The notes beneath the pieces are model-generated. The model worked only from the letters and a program-made list of their open reading frames with translations, did no database searches and was not told where the DNA came from. Shown here piece after piece: positions 45,729 through 55,243 of a stretch of DNA of 64,000 bases; within the stretch, counting starts at the first letter, position 1; every line of letters starts with the position of its first letter. Location: positions 3,348,001 to 3,412,000 of the forward strand of contig NZ_CP170544.1 in NCBI RefSeq assembly GCF_042693015.1, read 5' to 3'. This DNA comes from Sphingomonas_E sp042693015 (lineage in GTDB: Bacteria; Pseudomonadota; Alphaproteobacteria; Sphingomonadales; Sphingomonadaceae). The translations under genes and the position numbers were made by a program.

Positions 45729-46127
45729 TCAGCCTTTGCTATTCTTCTTCGCCTTCTTCGGAGGTGCCTCGCTCGGCACCAGGCTCCTGAGCGGGCAATT
45801 CTGCCCGCGCACGATGATCGACGAGAATTTGTCGAAGCTGTTGGTGCCGCGGACGTCGAAACCGATCGCCTGCGCATAGGTCAGGTCGAGACAATCCGAC
45901 ATCAGTTCAGCGCGATACCATTTGCCGTGAACATCCTCGACCAGCAGCGTGCGGCGATCGATCGCGCGATAGTTGCGGATCGAACCCGATCCGACAAAGG
46001 GTATCGATGCCTCCTTGGTCGCTGTCGCCGGGGCCGGCTGGGCATGAGCGACTACCGATAAGCCCGAACTCGCCGCGACAAGCGCAACGCCCATGGCGAG
46101 CGAAGTAAGGTGGGGATGCCTGGTCAT
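45729..46127 (-). CDS. Secreted DUF6491-type protein
   Basis: A 132-residue protein with a Sec signal peptide (MGVALVAASSGLSVVAHAQ, cut near residue 30). The domain SIRNYRAIDRRTLLVEDVHGKWY and LMSDCLDL, then IIVRGQNCPLRSLVP, fits the DUF6491 family with two conserved cysteines. The tail is Lys-rich. It lies between truB and a GNAT gene. Function unknown. Confidence 0.82.
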   Translation of the reverse strand: MTRHPHLTSLAMGVALVAASSGLSVVAHAQPAPATATKEASIPFVGSGSIRNYRAIDRRTLLVEDVHGKWYRAELMSDCLDLTYAQAIGFDVRGTNSFDKFSSIIVRGQNCPLRSLVPSEAPPKKAKKNSKG

Positions 46128-46148
46128 TCCGCCTTCATGCGCTTGAGA

Positions 46149-46715
46149 TCATGAACCTTTGTTGAGGGCGGCGTTATCGCGCCATTCATCCGCCAGGATC
46201 GAATAGAGTGCGGTGTCGCGCAGATGCCCATTCCAGGTGACGCGTTCCTGTCGCATTACACCTTCCTTGACGCCGCCAAGCTTAGCGACTGCCGCCATCG
46301 ATCGCGCGTTGCGCGCATCGATGCGGAATTCGATCCGCCGGAAACCGCAGGCGATCGCGTGGTCGATCTGCAATTCCTTGACCCGCCGGTTGAAGCCCGT
46401 TCCCCGCATGACCGGCGCGATATAGGTGTTGCCGACCTCCAGCAGCCCCTTGCCGGCATCGACCCCCAGATAAGCGGTCATGCCGACCACCTGCCCGTCA
46501 TGCAGGATCGCGAACGCCAACCGCGCGGGGTTGGCGAGCAGCACGTCGAAGCTCTCGTCGAAATGATCGGGATCATAGGAGACGTTGTAGATCGACCAGA
46601 TCTCGCTGTCCGCAGCGCATGCTGCGCGTAGTGCCTCGCGATGGTCCTCCTCCAGCGGCTTAAGCGCCACTTCACCGGCCTGCAGGGGGATGAGCAGGCG
46701 ATCAGCATCGACCAT
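46149..46715 (-). CDS. GNAT-family acetyltransferase, RimJ-like
   Basis: A 188-residue protein of the ribosomal-protein-acetyltransferase-like GNAT branch: VALKPLEEDHREAL near the start, VGNTYIAPVMRGTGFNRRVK (acetyl-CoA loop RGTGxN), FRIDARNARSMAAVAKLGGVKEG and RDTALYSIL at the end. The acceptor is unknown. ATG 46715 has AAGGA upstream; a TTG 21 bases earlier is an alternative. It is 21 bp from the DUF6491-type gene on the same strand. Confidence 0.88.
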   Translation of the reverse strand: MVDADRLLIPLQAGEVALKPLEEDHREALRAACAADSEIWSIYNVSYDPDHFDESFDVLLANPARLAFAILHDGQVVGMTAYLGVDAGKGLLEVGNTYIAPVMRGTGFNRRVKELQIDHAIACGFRRIEFRIDARNARSMAAVAKLGGVKEGVMRQERVTWNGHLRDTALYSILADEWRDNAALNKGS

Positions 46716-46880
46716 CGTCACATAATCCTTTTCCAACGCGGCCGACTGCTAGCGCCTTTCGATCCAAAACGGGACTCTCCTTGAATGACGCAAAACAGTC
46801 ATCGTCGAGTCACTGCCGCATCATGCCTGCCATGCGAGCCCCGTCCCCGCGTTCGATGTTGAAGGCAGGGGAGAAACGAG

Positions 46881-47657
46881 ATGGAACTCAAGCAATTGCG
46901 ACGCCGCTTAGGGCTGATGATGGCCGCGGCGGTTACGATCCTGGCGTGGACCAGCACTGCCCAGGCGAAGATCCTCGTTGACCAGAAGGAGCCTTATGGC
47001 GGCTATTCGGTCGGGGGCTATGACTGGACCAAGTTCACGGCAGCGCTCGGCGCCCAGCCGGATGGCTATGCGATCGGCGATCTCGGCAATGCGGCGGATG
47101 TCGCCAGTGCAGACGCCATCCTGGTCGTCGCGCGCTCCAATTTCGGTTCCGCACCGACGCTGTCCGCCACGGAGATCACCAACCTCACGAACTTTCTCGC
47201 AACCGGTGGCCGCGTCGCGCTGATCGGTGAAGGCGCCTTCTTCTTCAATCTGTTCAGCGAGAATATCATCGACTTCTCGAGCGGCGGTACCGCCACCGTT
47301 GGCGGCAACGTCAACACCACCGCCAATGCGATCGCCACGCACGAACTGACCAATGGCGTGACCTCAGTCCATATTCAGGGCGCCGGAATTGTCTCGGGTG
47401 GCAGCGGCCTCGCACTGTTCGACCAGAATTTCGCAACCCTGTGGGGCGATAATCTGCTGACGGTGATGGACCTCAACGTGCTGCAGGATAATCCCGCGCC
47501 TGTGTTCCGCGACAATATCGCAGCATGGCTCGGCGCGTCCTCGCCGGCGCCGGTGCCCGAACCGGCAAGTTGGGCGATGATGATTGCGGGCTTCGGCCTG
47601 ATCGGCGCAACCATGCGCCGTTACGGCCAGCGGAACGTGACCGTCCGCTACGCCTGA
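46881..47657 (+). CDS. PEPxxWA-CTERM sorting-domain protein
   Basis: A 258-residue exported protein. The signal peptide (about 12-29) ends AQA. The passenger has a Rossmann-like piece (ADAILVVARSNFGSAP, NFLATGGRVALIGEGAF) and Gly/Thr/Asn-rich strands. The end PEPASWAMMIAGFGLIGATMRR (quoted as PEPASWA then MIAGFGLIG) is the PEPxxWA-CTERM anchor/sorting signal removed by an exosortase. It is the only plus-strand gene inside the minus-strand rbfA-truB stretch. Its role is probably at the cell surface or in exopolysaccharide; this is inference. Confidence 0.9.
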   Translation: MELKQLRRRLGLMMAAAVTILAWTSTAQAKILVDQKEPYGGYSVGGYDWTKFTAALGAQPDGYAIGDLGNAADVASADAILVVARSNFGSAPTLSATEITNLTNFLATGGRVALIGEGAFFFNLFSENIIDFSSGGTATVGGNVNTTANAIATHELTNGVTSVHIQGAGIVSGGSGLALFDQNFATLWGDNLLTVMDLNVLQDNPAPVFRDNIAAWLGASSPAPVPEPASWAMMIAGFGLIGATMRRYGQRNVTVRYA

Positions 47658-47667
47658 CTTGCTGGGA

Positions 47668-47698
47668 GGCCGCTGTCGCGATGCGATGGCGGCCTTTT
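47668..47698 (+). terminator. Terminator after the PEP-CTERM gene
   Basis: GGCCGC (47668-47673) pairs with GCGGCC (47689-47694); through two G-T pairs the stem continues into TCGC/GCGA with a 3-nt loop. TTTT follows. It prevents read-through toward the convergent rbfA. Confidence 0.8.
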
Positions 47699-47702
47699 CG
47701 CG

Positions 47703-48098
47703 TCAGTCTTCATTGTCGAGATCGCGGGCGATTTCCGGCCGACGCAACACCGCATCGATATGGCTGCCCTCGTCGAAGCTTTCGTCGACCAGGAATTTCA
47801 GCTTGGCGGCATATTTGGTGTTCACCCGCCGCGCGACCTCGCTTTGCAGATAGGCCGTGTTGGTGCGCAGCGCCTTCAGCACCACGCCCTCATCGGCGCC
47901 GAGCAGCGGCTTCACGAACGCGGTGGCGTGCCGCAGGTCGGGCGACATGCGGACTTCGGTAACGGATACGCTGTGCTTAGCCAGCACATCATCATGCACA
48001 TCCCCGCGCATCAGCACTTCGGACAAGGCATGGCGCACCTGTTCACCGACGCGGAGCACACGGACGGACTTGCCTTCGGGGGTTTCGTTACGACGCAT
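47703..48098 (-). CDS. rbfA: Ribosome-binding factor A
   Basis: A 131-residue KH-like protein. RVLRVGEQVRHALSEVLMRG at the start, VSVTEVRMSPDLRHATAFV in the middle and LKFLVDESFDEG SHID at the end are family blocks (quoted in parts). It is needed for 16S rRNA 5'-end maturation. It follows infB by 69 bp. Confidence 0.96.
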   Translation of the reverse strand: MRRNETPEGKSVRVLRVGEQVRHALSEVLMRGDVHDDVLAKHSVSVTEVRMSPDLRHATAFVKPLLGADEGVVLKALRTNTAYLQSEVARRVNTKYAAKLKFLVDESFDEGSHIDAVLRRPEIARDLDNED

Positions 48099-48167
48099 CG
48101 GCGCTGACCTTTCAGCCCAATCCCACCGCGGGCCGGCGGAAGCGAGATGCCTCCGCCGACGACGCGA

Positions 48168-50783
48168 TTACAGGGTCCGGGCGCGCTCCTCGACTTCGAA
48201 GGTTTCGAGGAAGTCGCCCGGCTTGATGTCGGTCGAACCTTCCAGCGTGACGCCGCATTCCAGACCGGCGCGAACCTCGGGCACGTCGTCCTTGAAGCGA
48301 CGCAGCGAGGCGATCGAGCCGTTGTAGATGATGACGTCGTCGCGCGTGACACGGGCGCGCAGGGCCTTGCGGATATAGCCGTCGGTGACGAGCAGACCCG
48401 CCGCCTTGCCATGCTTGCCGGCGGAGAAGACTTCGCGGATTTCGGCGCGGCCGACGACCGTTTCGAAATATTCCGGCCCGAGCTGGCCTGCCATCGCCGC
48501 GCGAATCTCGTCCAGCAGATCGTAGATCACGTCATAATATTTGAGCGCGACCCCATCCCGCGTAGCGAATTCGCGCGCCTTGGCATTGGCGCGGACATTG
48601 AAGCCGATGATCGGCGCCTTCGAAGCCGCGGCCAGCGTGACATCGCTCTCGGTGATGCCGCCGACGCCCGAGTGCAGGATCCGCACCTGGATATCGTCGG
48701 TCGAAATCTTGTTGAGCGAGCCGATGATCGCTTCGACCGACCCTTGCGTGTCGGCCTTGACCACCACCGGATATTGCTGGGCCTGCTTGTCGCGCAGCGC
48801 CGAGAACATGGATTCCAGGCTGGCCGGAGCCGAAGTCGTCCGCTTCTGGTGAATGACGCTGGCACGATAGGCCGCGACTTCGCGGGCCCGCGCTTCGTTC
48901 TCGACAACCGACAGCGGATCACCCGCACCCGGCACACCAGACAGACCCAGCACCTCGACCGGAGTCGACGGGCCGGCTTCCTTGACCTGCTGTCCCTTAT
49001 CGTTGACGAGCGCGCGGACCTTGCCGCTTTCCGCGCCGACGACGAAGATGTCGCCAACCTTGAGCGTGCCGCGGCCGACGAGGATCGTCGCCACCGGACC
49101 GCGCCCCTTGTCGAGCTTGGCTTCGATCACAGTGCCTTCGGCCGCACGATCGGGATTGGCCTTGAGCTCGAGGATTTCGGCCTGGAGTTCGATCTTCTCG
49201 ATCAACTCGTCGAGGCCGGTCTTCTTGAGCGCTGAGACCTCCACTTCCTGCACGTCGCCACCCATGCTTTCGACTTGAACGTCGTGCTGGAGCAGCGCTT
49301 CACGCACGCGCTGGGCGTTGCTGCCCGGCTTGTCCATCTTGTTGATCGCGATGATCATCGGCACGCCGGCCGCCTTGGTGTGATTGATCGCCTCGATGGA
49401 CTGGGGGCGCAGACCATCGTCGCCGGCGACCACGATCACCACGATATCGGTGATGTTGGCACCGCGCGCGCGCATCTCGCTGAACGCTTCGTGGCCCGGC
49501 GTGTCCAGGAAGGTGATCTTCGATCCATCCTTCACCGTCACCTGATAGGCGCCGATATGCTGGGTGATGCCGCCCGCTTCGCCCGACGCCACATCGGTGC
49601 CGCGCAAGGCATCGAGCAGCGAGGTCTTGCCGTGATCGACATGGCCCATGATCGTAACGACCGGAGGACGTGACTGGAGCGTCTCGTTCGCATCAACGTC
49701 CTCGGACGTGACGATGTCGACATCGCTTTCGGACACACGCTTGATGTTGTGACCAAATTCCGTGACCAGCAGTTCGGCCGTGTCCTGGTCGATCGTCTGA
49801 TTGACGGTGACAGGCATGCCCATCTTGAACAGTGCCTTCACGAGGTCCGCGCCGCGCTCGGCCATACGATTGGCCAGTTCGGCAACCGTGATGGTCTCCG
49901 GCACGACGACGTCGCGCACTTGCTTGGCAGCCGGGCCGCCCATCTGATGTGCGCGCTTGTCCTTTTCACGCGATCGCTTGAGCGCCGCAAGGCTGCGCGC
50001 ACGCGCGCCGCCGTCGCCGTCATCAAGCGCGCGGGTAACGGTAAGCTTGCCGGACTGACGGCGATCGTCTCCGCCCTTGCGATCGCGCGACGGCTTGGCC
50101 GGCTCGGGACGCTTCGGCGCGACGACCGGCGTGAAGCGGCGCGGCGGCGGCGCGGATGATCCACGCTCGGCCGGCGCAGCGGCTTCGGCCGTCTCGGCAG
50201 CAGGCTCGGTCACAGGCGCTGCAACCTCTTCCGCAGCGCGGACGGCAGCGGCCTCAGCTTCCTGCACAGCGATCTTGGCCGCTTCTTCCTCGGCGCGACG
50301 ATTATCTTCGGCGCGGCGGCGTTCCTCTTCGGACGCCTCCTGCTTCTCGCGATCCTCACGGCGGCGCGCTTCTTCGAGCGCGGTCATGCGCGCTTCCTCG
50401 GCCTCGCGCAGCAGGCGTTCCTGCTGCTCGCGCCGTTCGAGCGGCGTCATCGGGCGCGCAGGAGCAGCAGGCCGGGCCGGGGCCGGCACCGCTGGCTTGG
50501 CCTGAACCTGATGGACCGGCGCAGCAGGCGTCGGAGCGGGTGCCGCCGCAGCGGGCTGAGCCGCAGGTGCAGGTGCCGGCGCCGGCGTCGGCTCGACAAC
50601 CGCTTCCTGCACATGCGTTTCGCCCTCACCGGGCTTGCCGAGGATGCGGCGGCGCTTGACCTCCACAACAACGGTGTTCGAGCGGCCATGGCTGAAGCTC
50701 TGCTTCACCTTGCCCGTCTCGACCGTGCGCTTGAGACCCAGAGGTGCGCGCATACCCAGTTTCGGCTTGTCGTTATCGCTCAT
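48168..50783 (-). CDS. infB: Translation initiation factor IF-2
   Basis: An 871-residue factor. The N-terminus has an IF2-associated segment (RTVETGKVKQSFSHGRSNTVV, quoted in part) and a 200-residue low-complexity Ala/Pro/Glu/Arg stretch. The G domain has GHVDHGKTSLLDAL near 380, DTPGHE and NKMD. Domains II-IV are complete (IKPGDFLETFEVEE). It places initiator tRNA on the 30S subunit. It is in the nusA operon, 21 bp after the ylxR-like gene. Confidence 0.98.
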   Translation of the reverse strand: MSDNDKPKLGMRAPLGLKRTVETGKVKQSFSHGRSNTVVVEVKRRRILGKPGEGETHVQEAVVEPTPAPAPAPAAQPAAAAPAPTPAAPVHQVQAKPAVPAPARPAAPARPMTPLERREQQERLLREAEEARMTALEEARRREDREKQEASEEERRRAEDNRRAEEEAAKIAVQEAEAAAVRAAEEVAAPVTEPAAETAEAAAPAERGSSAPPPRRFTPVVAPKRPEPAKPSRDRKGGDDRRQSGKLTVTRALDDGDGGARARSLAALKRSREKDKRAHQMGGPAAKQVRDVVVPETITVAELANRMAERGADLVKALFKMGMPVTVNQTIDQDTAELLVTEFGHNIKRVSESDVDIVTSEDVDANETLQSRPPVVTIMGHVDHGKTSLLDALRGTDVASGEAGGITQHIGAYQVTVKDGSKITFLDTPGHEAFSEMRARGANITDIVVIVVAGDDGLRPQSIEAINHTKAAGVPMIIAINKMDKPGSNAQRVREALLQHDVQVESMGGDVQEVEVSALKKTGLDELIEKIELQAEILELKANPDRAAEGTVIEAKLDKGRGPVATILVGRGTLKVGDIFVVGAESGKVRALVNDKGQQVKEAGPSTPVEVLGLSGVPGAGDPLSVVENEARAREVAAYRASVIHQKRTTSAPASLESMFSALRDKQAQQYPVVVKADTQGSVEAIIGSLNKISTDDIQVRILHSGVGGITESDVTLAAASKAPIIGFNVRANAKAREFATRDGVALKYYDVIYDLLDEIRAAMAGQLGPEYFETVVGRAEIREVFSAGKHGKAAGLLVTDGYIRKALRARVTRDDVIIYNGSIASLRRFKDDVPEVRAGLECGVTLEGSTDIKPGDFLETFEVEERARTL

Positions 50784-50804
50784 CGAGTACCCGAACCCCT
50801 CAGT

Positions 50805-51602
50805 TCAATTTCGTAGCGCCGATGAACCTTGCGAAGCCATATCGCAAGGTTCGGCGCTGCCGTTCCGTCCAATAAAGCCGCGCCAGCGGCCAAGTGCATC
50901 GGAGACGCGCGCGGCGGCAGCCGGCGCGATAAGCGCGATATGTACCACATTTTCGCGCCCCAAAGCCATCGACAATATGGCGCGGCTCGCCGGGATTACG
51001 AGTCCCCGCGTATCCGTGCCTTCCATATCCAGTCCGACGCGCAGCGCCTGATCCAGTTTCCGCGTGCCGTCCGCAGCGGCATCGCGGGCGTGAAGTAGCA
51101 GCGAAACCGTGCCCTTGCGCGCGGCATCGACGATCTTCTCGCTGCCAGTCAGCAGATGACCGGCGCGCGCTTCCAGGCCCAACCGATCGAGCGCCGCGCG
51201 TTCCAGCGCGCGTTCGATCTGCGCCGGCAGATCATCGGGAATCAGGAAGCTCGCCGTCTTGAAGGCACGGGCGAGTGCGCCCTTGAGCTTGCCCTTCGCG
51301 ATCGCCGTTTCCAGAGCCGCCCGATCGACAGCGATCCAAGCGCCACGACCACCCGCCTTTGCGCGAATGTCCGGCGCGACGGTGCCATCTGGGCCGAGCG
51401 CGAGACGAATCAGCCCGTCCCGTGCACCATGCTCGCCAGAGAGCACGCAGCGGCGTTCGGGAGCGCGATCCGTGTCGGACGCACCACCTTCACTCGTGAC
51501 CCGCGGACGCGAGCCACGATGTGCACGCTTCCCGCCCGATGACTTGCCGTCGGGCGGGAGGGCGTTCGGATCTAGATCCTCAAGACGATCATTGTTCGCC
51601 AT
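50805..51602 (-). CDS. ylxR: YlxR/DUF448 RNA-binding protein with L7Ae-like domain
   Basis: A 265-residue protein. The YlxR part (APERRCVLSGEHGARDGLIRLAL and GRGAWIAVDRAALE, at about 60-130) is joined to an L7Ae-like domain (HLLTGSEKIVDAARKGTVSLLLHARDA, quoted in part). This is the fused form found between nusA and infB in alphaproteobacteria. It probably binds RNA and may affect transcription of translation genes. ATG 51602 overlaps the nusA end by 14 bp; a longer frame to 51710 lies inside nusA. Confidence 0.9.
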   Translation of the reverse strand: MANNDRLEDLDPNALPPDGKSSGGKRAHRGSRPRVTSEGGASDTDRAPERRCVLSGEHGARDGLIRLALGPDGTVAPDIRAKAGGRGAWIAVDRAALETAIAKGKLKGALARAFKTASFLIPDDLPAQIERALERAALDRLGLEARAGHLLTGSEKIVDAARKGTVSLLLHARDAAADGTRKLDQALRVGLDMEGTDTRGLVIPASRAILSMALGRENVVHIALIAPAAAARVSDALGRWRGFIGRNGSAEPCDMASQGSSALRN

Positions 51603-53196
51603 CCGCGGACGCGTCCTCCTGCGTCTCGTCGGCAAACCAATGGGCACGCGCGGCCATGATGATCTCGTTGCCCTGCTCTTCGGACAGATTATATTCGGCA
51701 AGCACGCCACCCTTGTCCTCGGGGCGCTTCTGCGCGCTTTCGGCGCGGCGGCGCGGCTCGGCGCGCTTCTTCTGGATCAGCTCGTCAGTGGCGAGATCGG
51801 CGAGGTCGTCGAGCGTCTTGATGCCCGCCTTGCCCAAGGTCACCAGCATCGCTTCGGTGAGGTAGGGCAGTTCGGCCAGACCGTCCTCGACGCCAAGCGC
51901 GCGACGCTCGTCACGGTTCGCCTGTTCACGGCGGTCGAGCGCTTCCTGGGCGCGGCTCTGCAGCTCGGCGGCGAGTTCTTCGTCGAAGCCCTCGATCGCG
52001 GCGATTTCGTCGGCCTCGACATAGGCCACTTCCTCGAGGCTGCCGAAGCCTTCGGCGACCAGGAGCTGGGCCAGCGTCTCGTCCACGTCGAGTTCGTTCT
52101 GGAACATCTCCGAGTTCTGGACGAATTCCTTCTGGCGCTTCTCGCTGGCGTCAGCTTCGGTCAGGATGTCGATCGCCTTGCCGGTAAGCTGGCTGGCGAG
52201 ACGGACATTCTGGCCGCGACGGCCGATGGCGAGCGAAAGCTGGTCATCGGGCACGACCACCTCAATGCGCTCTTCTTCCTCGTCGATGACGACGCGGGCG
52301 ACCTGGGCGGGCTGCAGCGCGTTGACTACGAAGGTCGCAGTGTCGGGCGACCAGGGGATGATGTCGATCTTCTCGCCCTGCATCTCCTGCACGACGGCCT
52401 GGACGCGGCTGCCCTTCATGCCGACGCAGGCGCCGACCGGATCGATCGAGCCGTCATGCGAGATGACGCCGATCTTGGCGCGGCTGCCCGGATCGCGGGC
52501 GGCCGCCTTGATCTCGATGATACCGTCGTAGATTTCGGGCACTTCCTGCGCGAACAGCTTCTTCATGAAGTCCGGGTGCGCGCGCGAAAGGAAGATCTGC
52601 GGGCCGCGGTTTTCGCGACGCACCGACAGGATCAGCGAACGGACGCGATCGCCAACGCGCAGCACTTCGCGCGGGATCTGCTGGTCGCGGCGAATGACGC
52701 CTTCGGCGCGGCCGAGATCGACGACGACATGGCCGAATTCGACGCGCTTGACGACACCGGTGATGATCTCACTGGCCCGGTCCTTGAACTCCTCATGCTG
52801 GCGCTCGCGCTCGGCATCGCGGACCTTCTGGAAGATCACCTGCTTGGCAGCCTGCGCGGCGATGCGGCCGAATTCGATCGGCGGCAGCGGATCGACGATG
52901 AAGTCGCCGACGGCGGCGCCCTTCTGCAGCTTCTGCGCATCGACGACCGAGACCTGCTTGAAATAGTCGTCAACCGCTTCGACCACCTCGACGACGCGCC
53001 ACAGGCGCATGTCGCCCGACCGCGGATCGATCTTGGCGCGGATATCGTTCTCCGCACCGTAGCGGGCACGGGCCGCACGCTGGATCGCGTCCTCCATCGC
53101 CTCGATCACGATTTCGCGGTCGATCAGCTTCTCGCGCGCAACGGCATCGGCGATCGCGAGCAGCTCGGCCTTGTTGGCGGAAATGGCGGTGGCCAT
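51589..53196 (-). CDS. nusA: Transcription termination/antitermination factor NusA
   Basis: A 535-residue protein. The N-terminal RNA-polymerase-binding domain, S1 (RVEFGHVVVDLGRAEGVI), KH1/KH2 (VGACVGMKGSRVQAVVQEM; LAIGRRGQNVRLASQLTG) and the C-terminal acidic repeats plus a helix-hairpin-helix are in order. It acts in pausing, termination and antitermination. It starts 10 bp after rimP. Confidence 0.97.
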   Translation of the reverse strand: MATAISANKAELLAIADAVAREKLIDREIVIEAMEDAIQRAARARYGAENDIRAKIDPRSGDMRLWRVVEVVEAVDDYFKQVSVVDAQKLQKGAAVGDFIVDPLPPIEFGRIAAQAAKQVIFQKVRDAERERQHEEFKDRASEIITGVVKRVEFGHVVVDLGRAEGVIRRDQQIPREVLRVGDRVRSLILSVRRENRGPQIFLSRAHPDFMKKLFAQEVPEIYDGIIEIKAAARDPGSRAKIGVISHDGSIDPVGACVGMKGSRVQAVVQEMQGEKIDIIPWSPDTATFVVNALQPAQVARVVIDEEEERIEVVVPDDQLSLAIGRRGQNVRLASQLTGKAIDILTEADASEKRQKEFVQNSEMFQNELDVDETLAQLLVAEGFGSLEEVAYVEADEIAAIEGFDEELAAELQSRAQEALDRREQANRDERRALGVEDGLAELPYLTEAMLVTLGKAGIKTLDDLADLATDELIQKKRAEPRRRAESAQKRPEDKGGVLAEYNLSEEQGNEIIMAARAHWFADETQEDASADGEQ

Positions 53197-53206
53197 GACT
53201 TGGATC

Positions 53207-53731
53207 CTATCCTTCCTTCGAAATTCTGTCCGCGCCTTCGGTCGAAAGCGGCGCGGTTGCCTTCAGTAGTGCATCGGTCAGGATCAGCTTGGCGCTGGCG
53301 ATCTGGCCAAAGGGGATCGCGATTTCGCCGACCCTTTCGGCATACACCTTCACGACATCGCCTTCGAGTCCCTGCAGCCGCGCATCGAACTGCTTGCGGC
53401 CGTCGAGCGGCGGCACAACCTTGATGCGGGCATCGAACCCAGCCCAATCCTGATAATCCTGAAGCCGCGTGAGCGGCCGATCGATCCCCGGCGAGCTGAC
53501 CTCGAGCCGATAGGCTTCCTCGATCGGGTCGGCGGCATCGAACACGTCGGAAATGCGGCGCGACAGCGCCTCGCAATCGGCAAGATCCAGCTGCCGGGTG
53601 TCCGGGCGCTCGGCCATCACCTGCAAGGTAGGATCGGACTTGCCACCGAACATCGCGACACGCACGAGCGCCAACCCGAGAGCCTGGGCTTCCGGTTCGA
53701 TCAGCTTCGTCAACGCGGCAATGTCCGCCAT
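53207..53731 (-). CDS. rimP: Ribosome maturation factor RimP
   Basis: A 174-residue protein with LIEPEAQALGLALVRVAMFG at the start, DLADCEALSRRISDVFDAADPIEEAYRLEVSSPGIDRPL (quoted from a longer run) and the C-terminal SH3-like part. It assists 30S assembly. It is first of the rimP-nusA-ylxR-infB-rbfA operon; the promoter must be in the 210 bp up to the divergent methyltransferase gene. Confidence 0.96.
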   Translation of the reverse strand: MADIAALTKLIEPEAQALGLALVRVAMFGGKSDPTLQVMAERPDTRQLDLADCEALSRRISDVFDAADPIEEAYRLEVSSPGIDRPLTRLQDYQDWAGFDARIKVVPPLDGRKQFDARLQGLEGDVVKVYAERVGEIAIPFGQIASAKLILTDALLKATAPLSTEGADRISKEG

Positions 53732-53941
53732 CTTGCTCCTTAAACGACCATGCGGCTCCGGCGCCGGCCCCGGGGTGGAGCCGACCTCGCCAATGTCACC
53801 AATGTCGAGAGAGGCTGCGATATAGGCGATGGCGTAGCATTCGGCAAGCCGAGTCTGTCATGCCCCATCGGGCTTGATAATCGGCTGAATCCTCGTTCTA
53901 TTCACGAGACCGGGGGGACCAACGGCGGAGTCAAACGCGCG

Positions 53942-55228
53942 ATGTGGTTGCTGGATCGGATGCTGCGTCGGATCATCAAGCGTGGCGAACTGATGGCGCG
54001 CTATGCCAATGGCCAGACGAGGACCTATGGCAAGGCCGAGGCCGGCTGGCCGACGATCCGGATTTCCCTCACCGACAAGGGCGCCCCCAGTTTCATCGCC
54101 CGCAACCCGCGGCTCGGCGCAGCGGAAGCCTGGATGGATGGTCGCCTGAAGGTCGAAGGCGACAATATACGCGGCCTGATCGATCTGCTGCGCGCCAACG
54201 CGCCTTGGGAAAAGGGCGGCAACAAGCTCAAGTCGAGCCCGTCCAAGCGCATGATCCATGCGGTCGCCTCGCGGCTCGACCGGATCAACTGGGCGCGGCG
54301 GTCGAAGCGGAACGTGGCGCACCATTATGATCTCGACGCCCGCCTCTACGATCTCTTCCTCGACGCCGATCGCCAATATAGTTGCGCCTATTTCACCGAC
54401 CCCGATAATCCGCTGGAGCAGGCCCAGGCCGACAAGAAGGCCCATATCGCCGCGAAGCTCGCCCTGAAGCCGGGGCTGCGCGTGCTCGACATCGGCTGCG
54501 GCTGGGGCGGCATGGCGCTCTATCTCAACCGCGTCGCCGACGTCGACGTGCTCGGCATCACGTTGTCGGAAGAGCAACTCGCCATCGCCCGGCGCCGCGC
54601 GGAGGAAGCAGGCGTCGCCGATCGGGTGAAGTTCGAGTTGGTCGACTATCGCGACGTGACGGGGACGTTCGACAGGATCGTGTCGGTCGGCATGTTCGAG
54701 CATGTCGGCCCCCCGCATTACGACACCTTCTTCCGCAAGTGCCGGTCGCTGCTGGCCGAGAACGGGGTGATGCTGCTCCACACGATCGGCCGGATGGGGA
54801 AGCCCGGAACTACCGATGCCTTCACCACCAAATATATCTTCCCCGGCGGCTATATCCCCGCCTTGTCGGAGGTGGTGCGATCCAGCGAGCGGACCAAGCT
54901 GATCCTTTCCGACATGGAAACGCTGCGGCTGCATTACGCCTACACGCTGGATCTCTGGTACGACCGCACTGTCGATGCGCGCGACGAGATCGAGACGATC
55001 TACGACGCGCGCTTCTATCGACTCTGGCTCTTCTATCTCGCCGGGGCGGCGGCCGCGTTCCGCCGGGGCGGTATGTGCAATTATCAACTTCAATATATCC
55101 GGCGCCGCGACGCGCTGCCGTTGACGCGAGACTATATGCTTGAAAGCGAAGGGGCTTTACGTCGCACGGACGATCATCGGTCTTTCCTTGCAACCGCCGC
55201 CGCGAATAAGACGTTGGCGGCAGAATAA
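53942..55228 (+). CDS. Cyclopropane-fatty-acyl-phospholipid synthase-like methyltransferase
   Basis: A 428-residue protein of the CFA synthase class. VAHHYDLDARLYDLFLD, SCAYFTDPDN, the SAM loop VLDIGCGWGGMALYL near 180, FEHVGPPHYDTFF and LRLHYAYTLDLWYDR are typical (quoted in parts). It adds a methylene from SAM to unsaturated acyl chains of phospholipids. ATG 53942 is used; a longer frame starting at 53750 runs through the rimP upstream region. Confidence 0.93.
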   Translation: MWLLDRMLRRIIKRGELMARYANGQTRTYGKAEAGWPTIRISLTDKGAPSFIARNPRLGAAEAWMDGRLKVEGDNIRGLIDLLRANAPWEKGGNKLKSSPSKRMIHAVASRLDRINWARRSKRNVAHHYDLDARLYDLFLDADRQYSCAYFTDPDNPLEQAQADKKAHIAAKLALKPGLRVLDIGCGWGGMALYLNRVADVDVLGITLSEEQLAIARRRAEEAGVADRVKFELVDYRDVTGTFDRIVSVGMFEHVGPPHYDTFFRKCRSLLAENGVMLLHTIGRMGKPGTTDAFTTKYIFPGGYIPALSEVVRSSERTKLILSDMETLRLHYAYTLDLWYDRTVDARDEIETIYDARFYRLWLFYLAGAAAAFRRGGMCNYQLQYIRRRDALPLTRDYMLESEGALRRTDDHRSFLATAAANKTLAAE

Positions 55229-55243
55229 CCGAGGAAACGTCAC

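Noticed and set aside
51259..53424. Plus-strand frame of 721 codons opposite nusA and rimP
   Set aside because: It is antisense to nusA, and the product is a low-complexity mirror without motifs.
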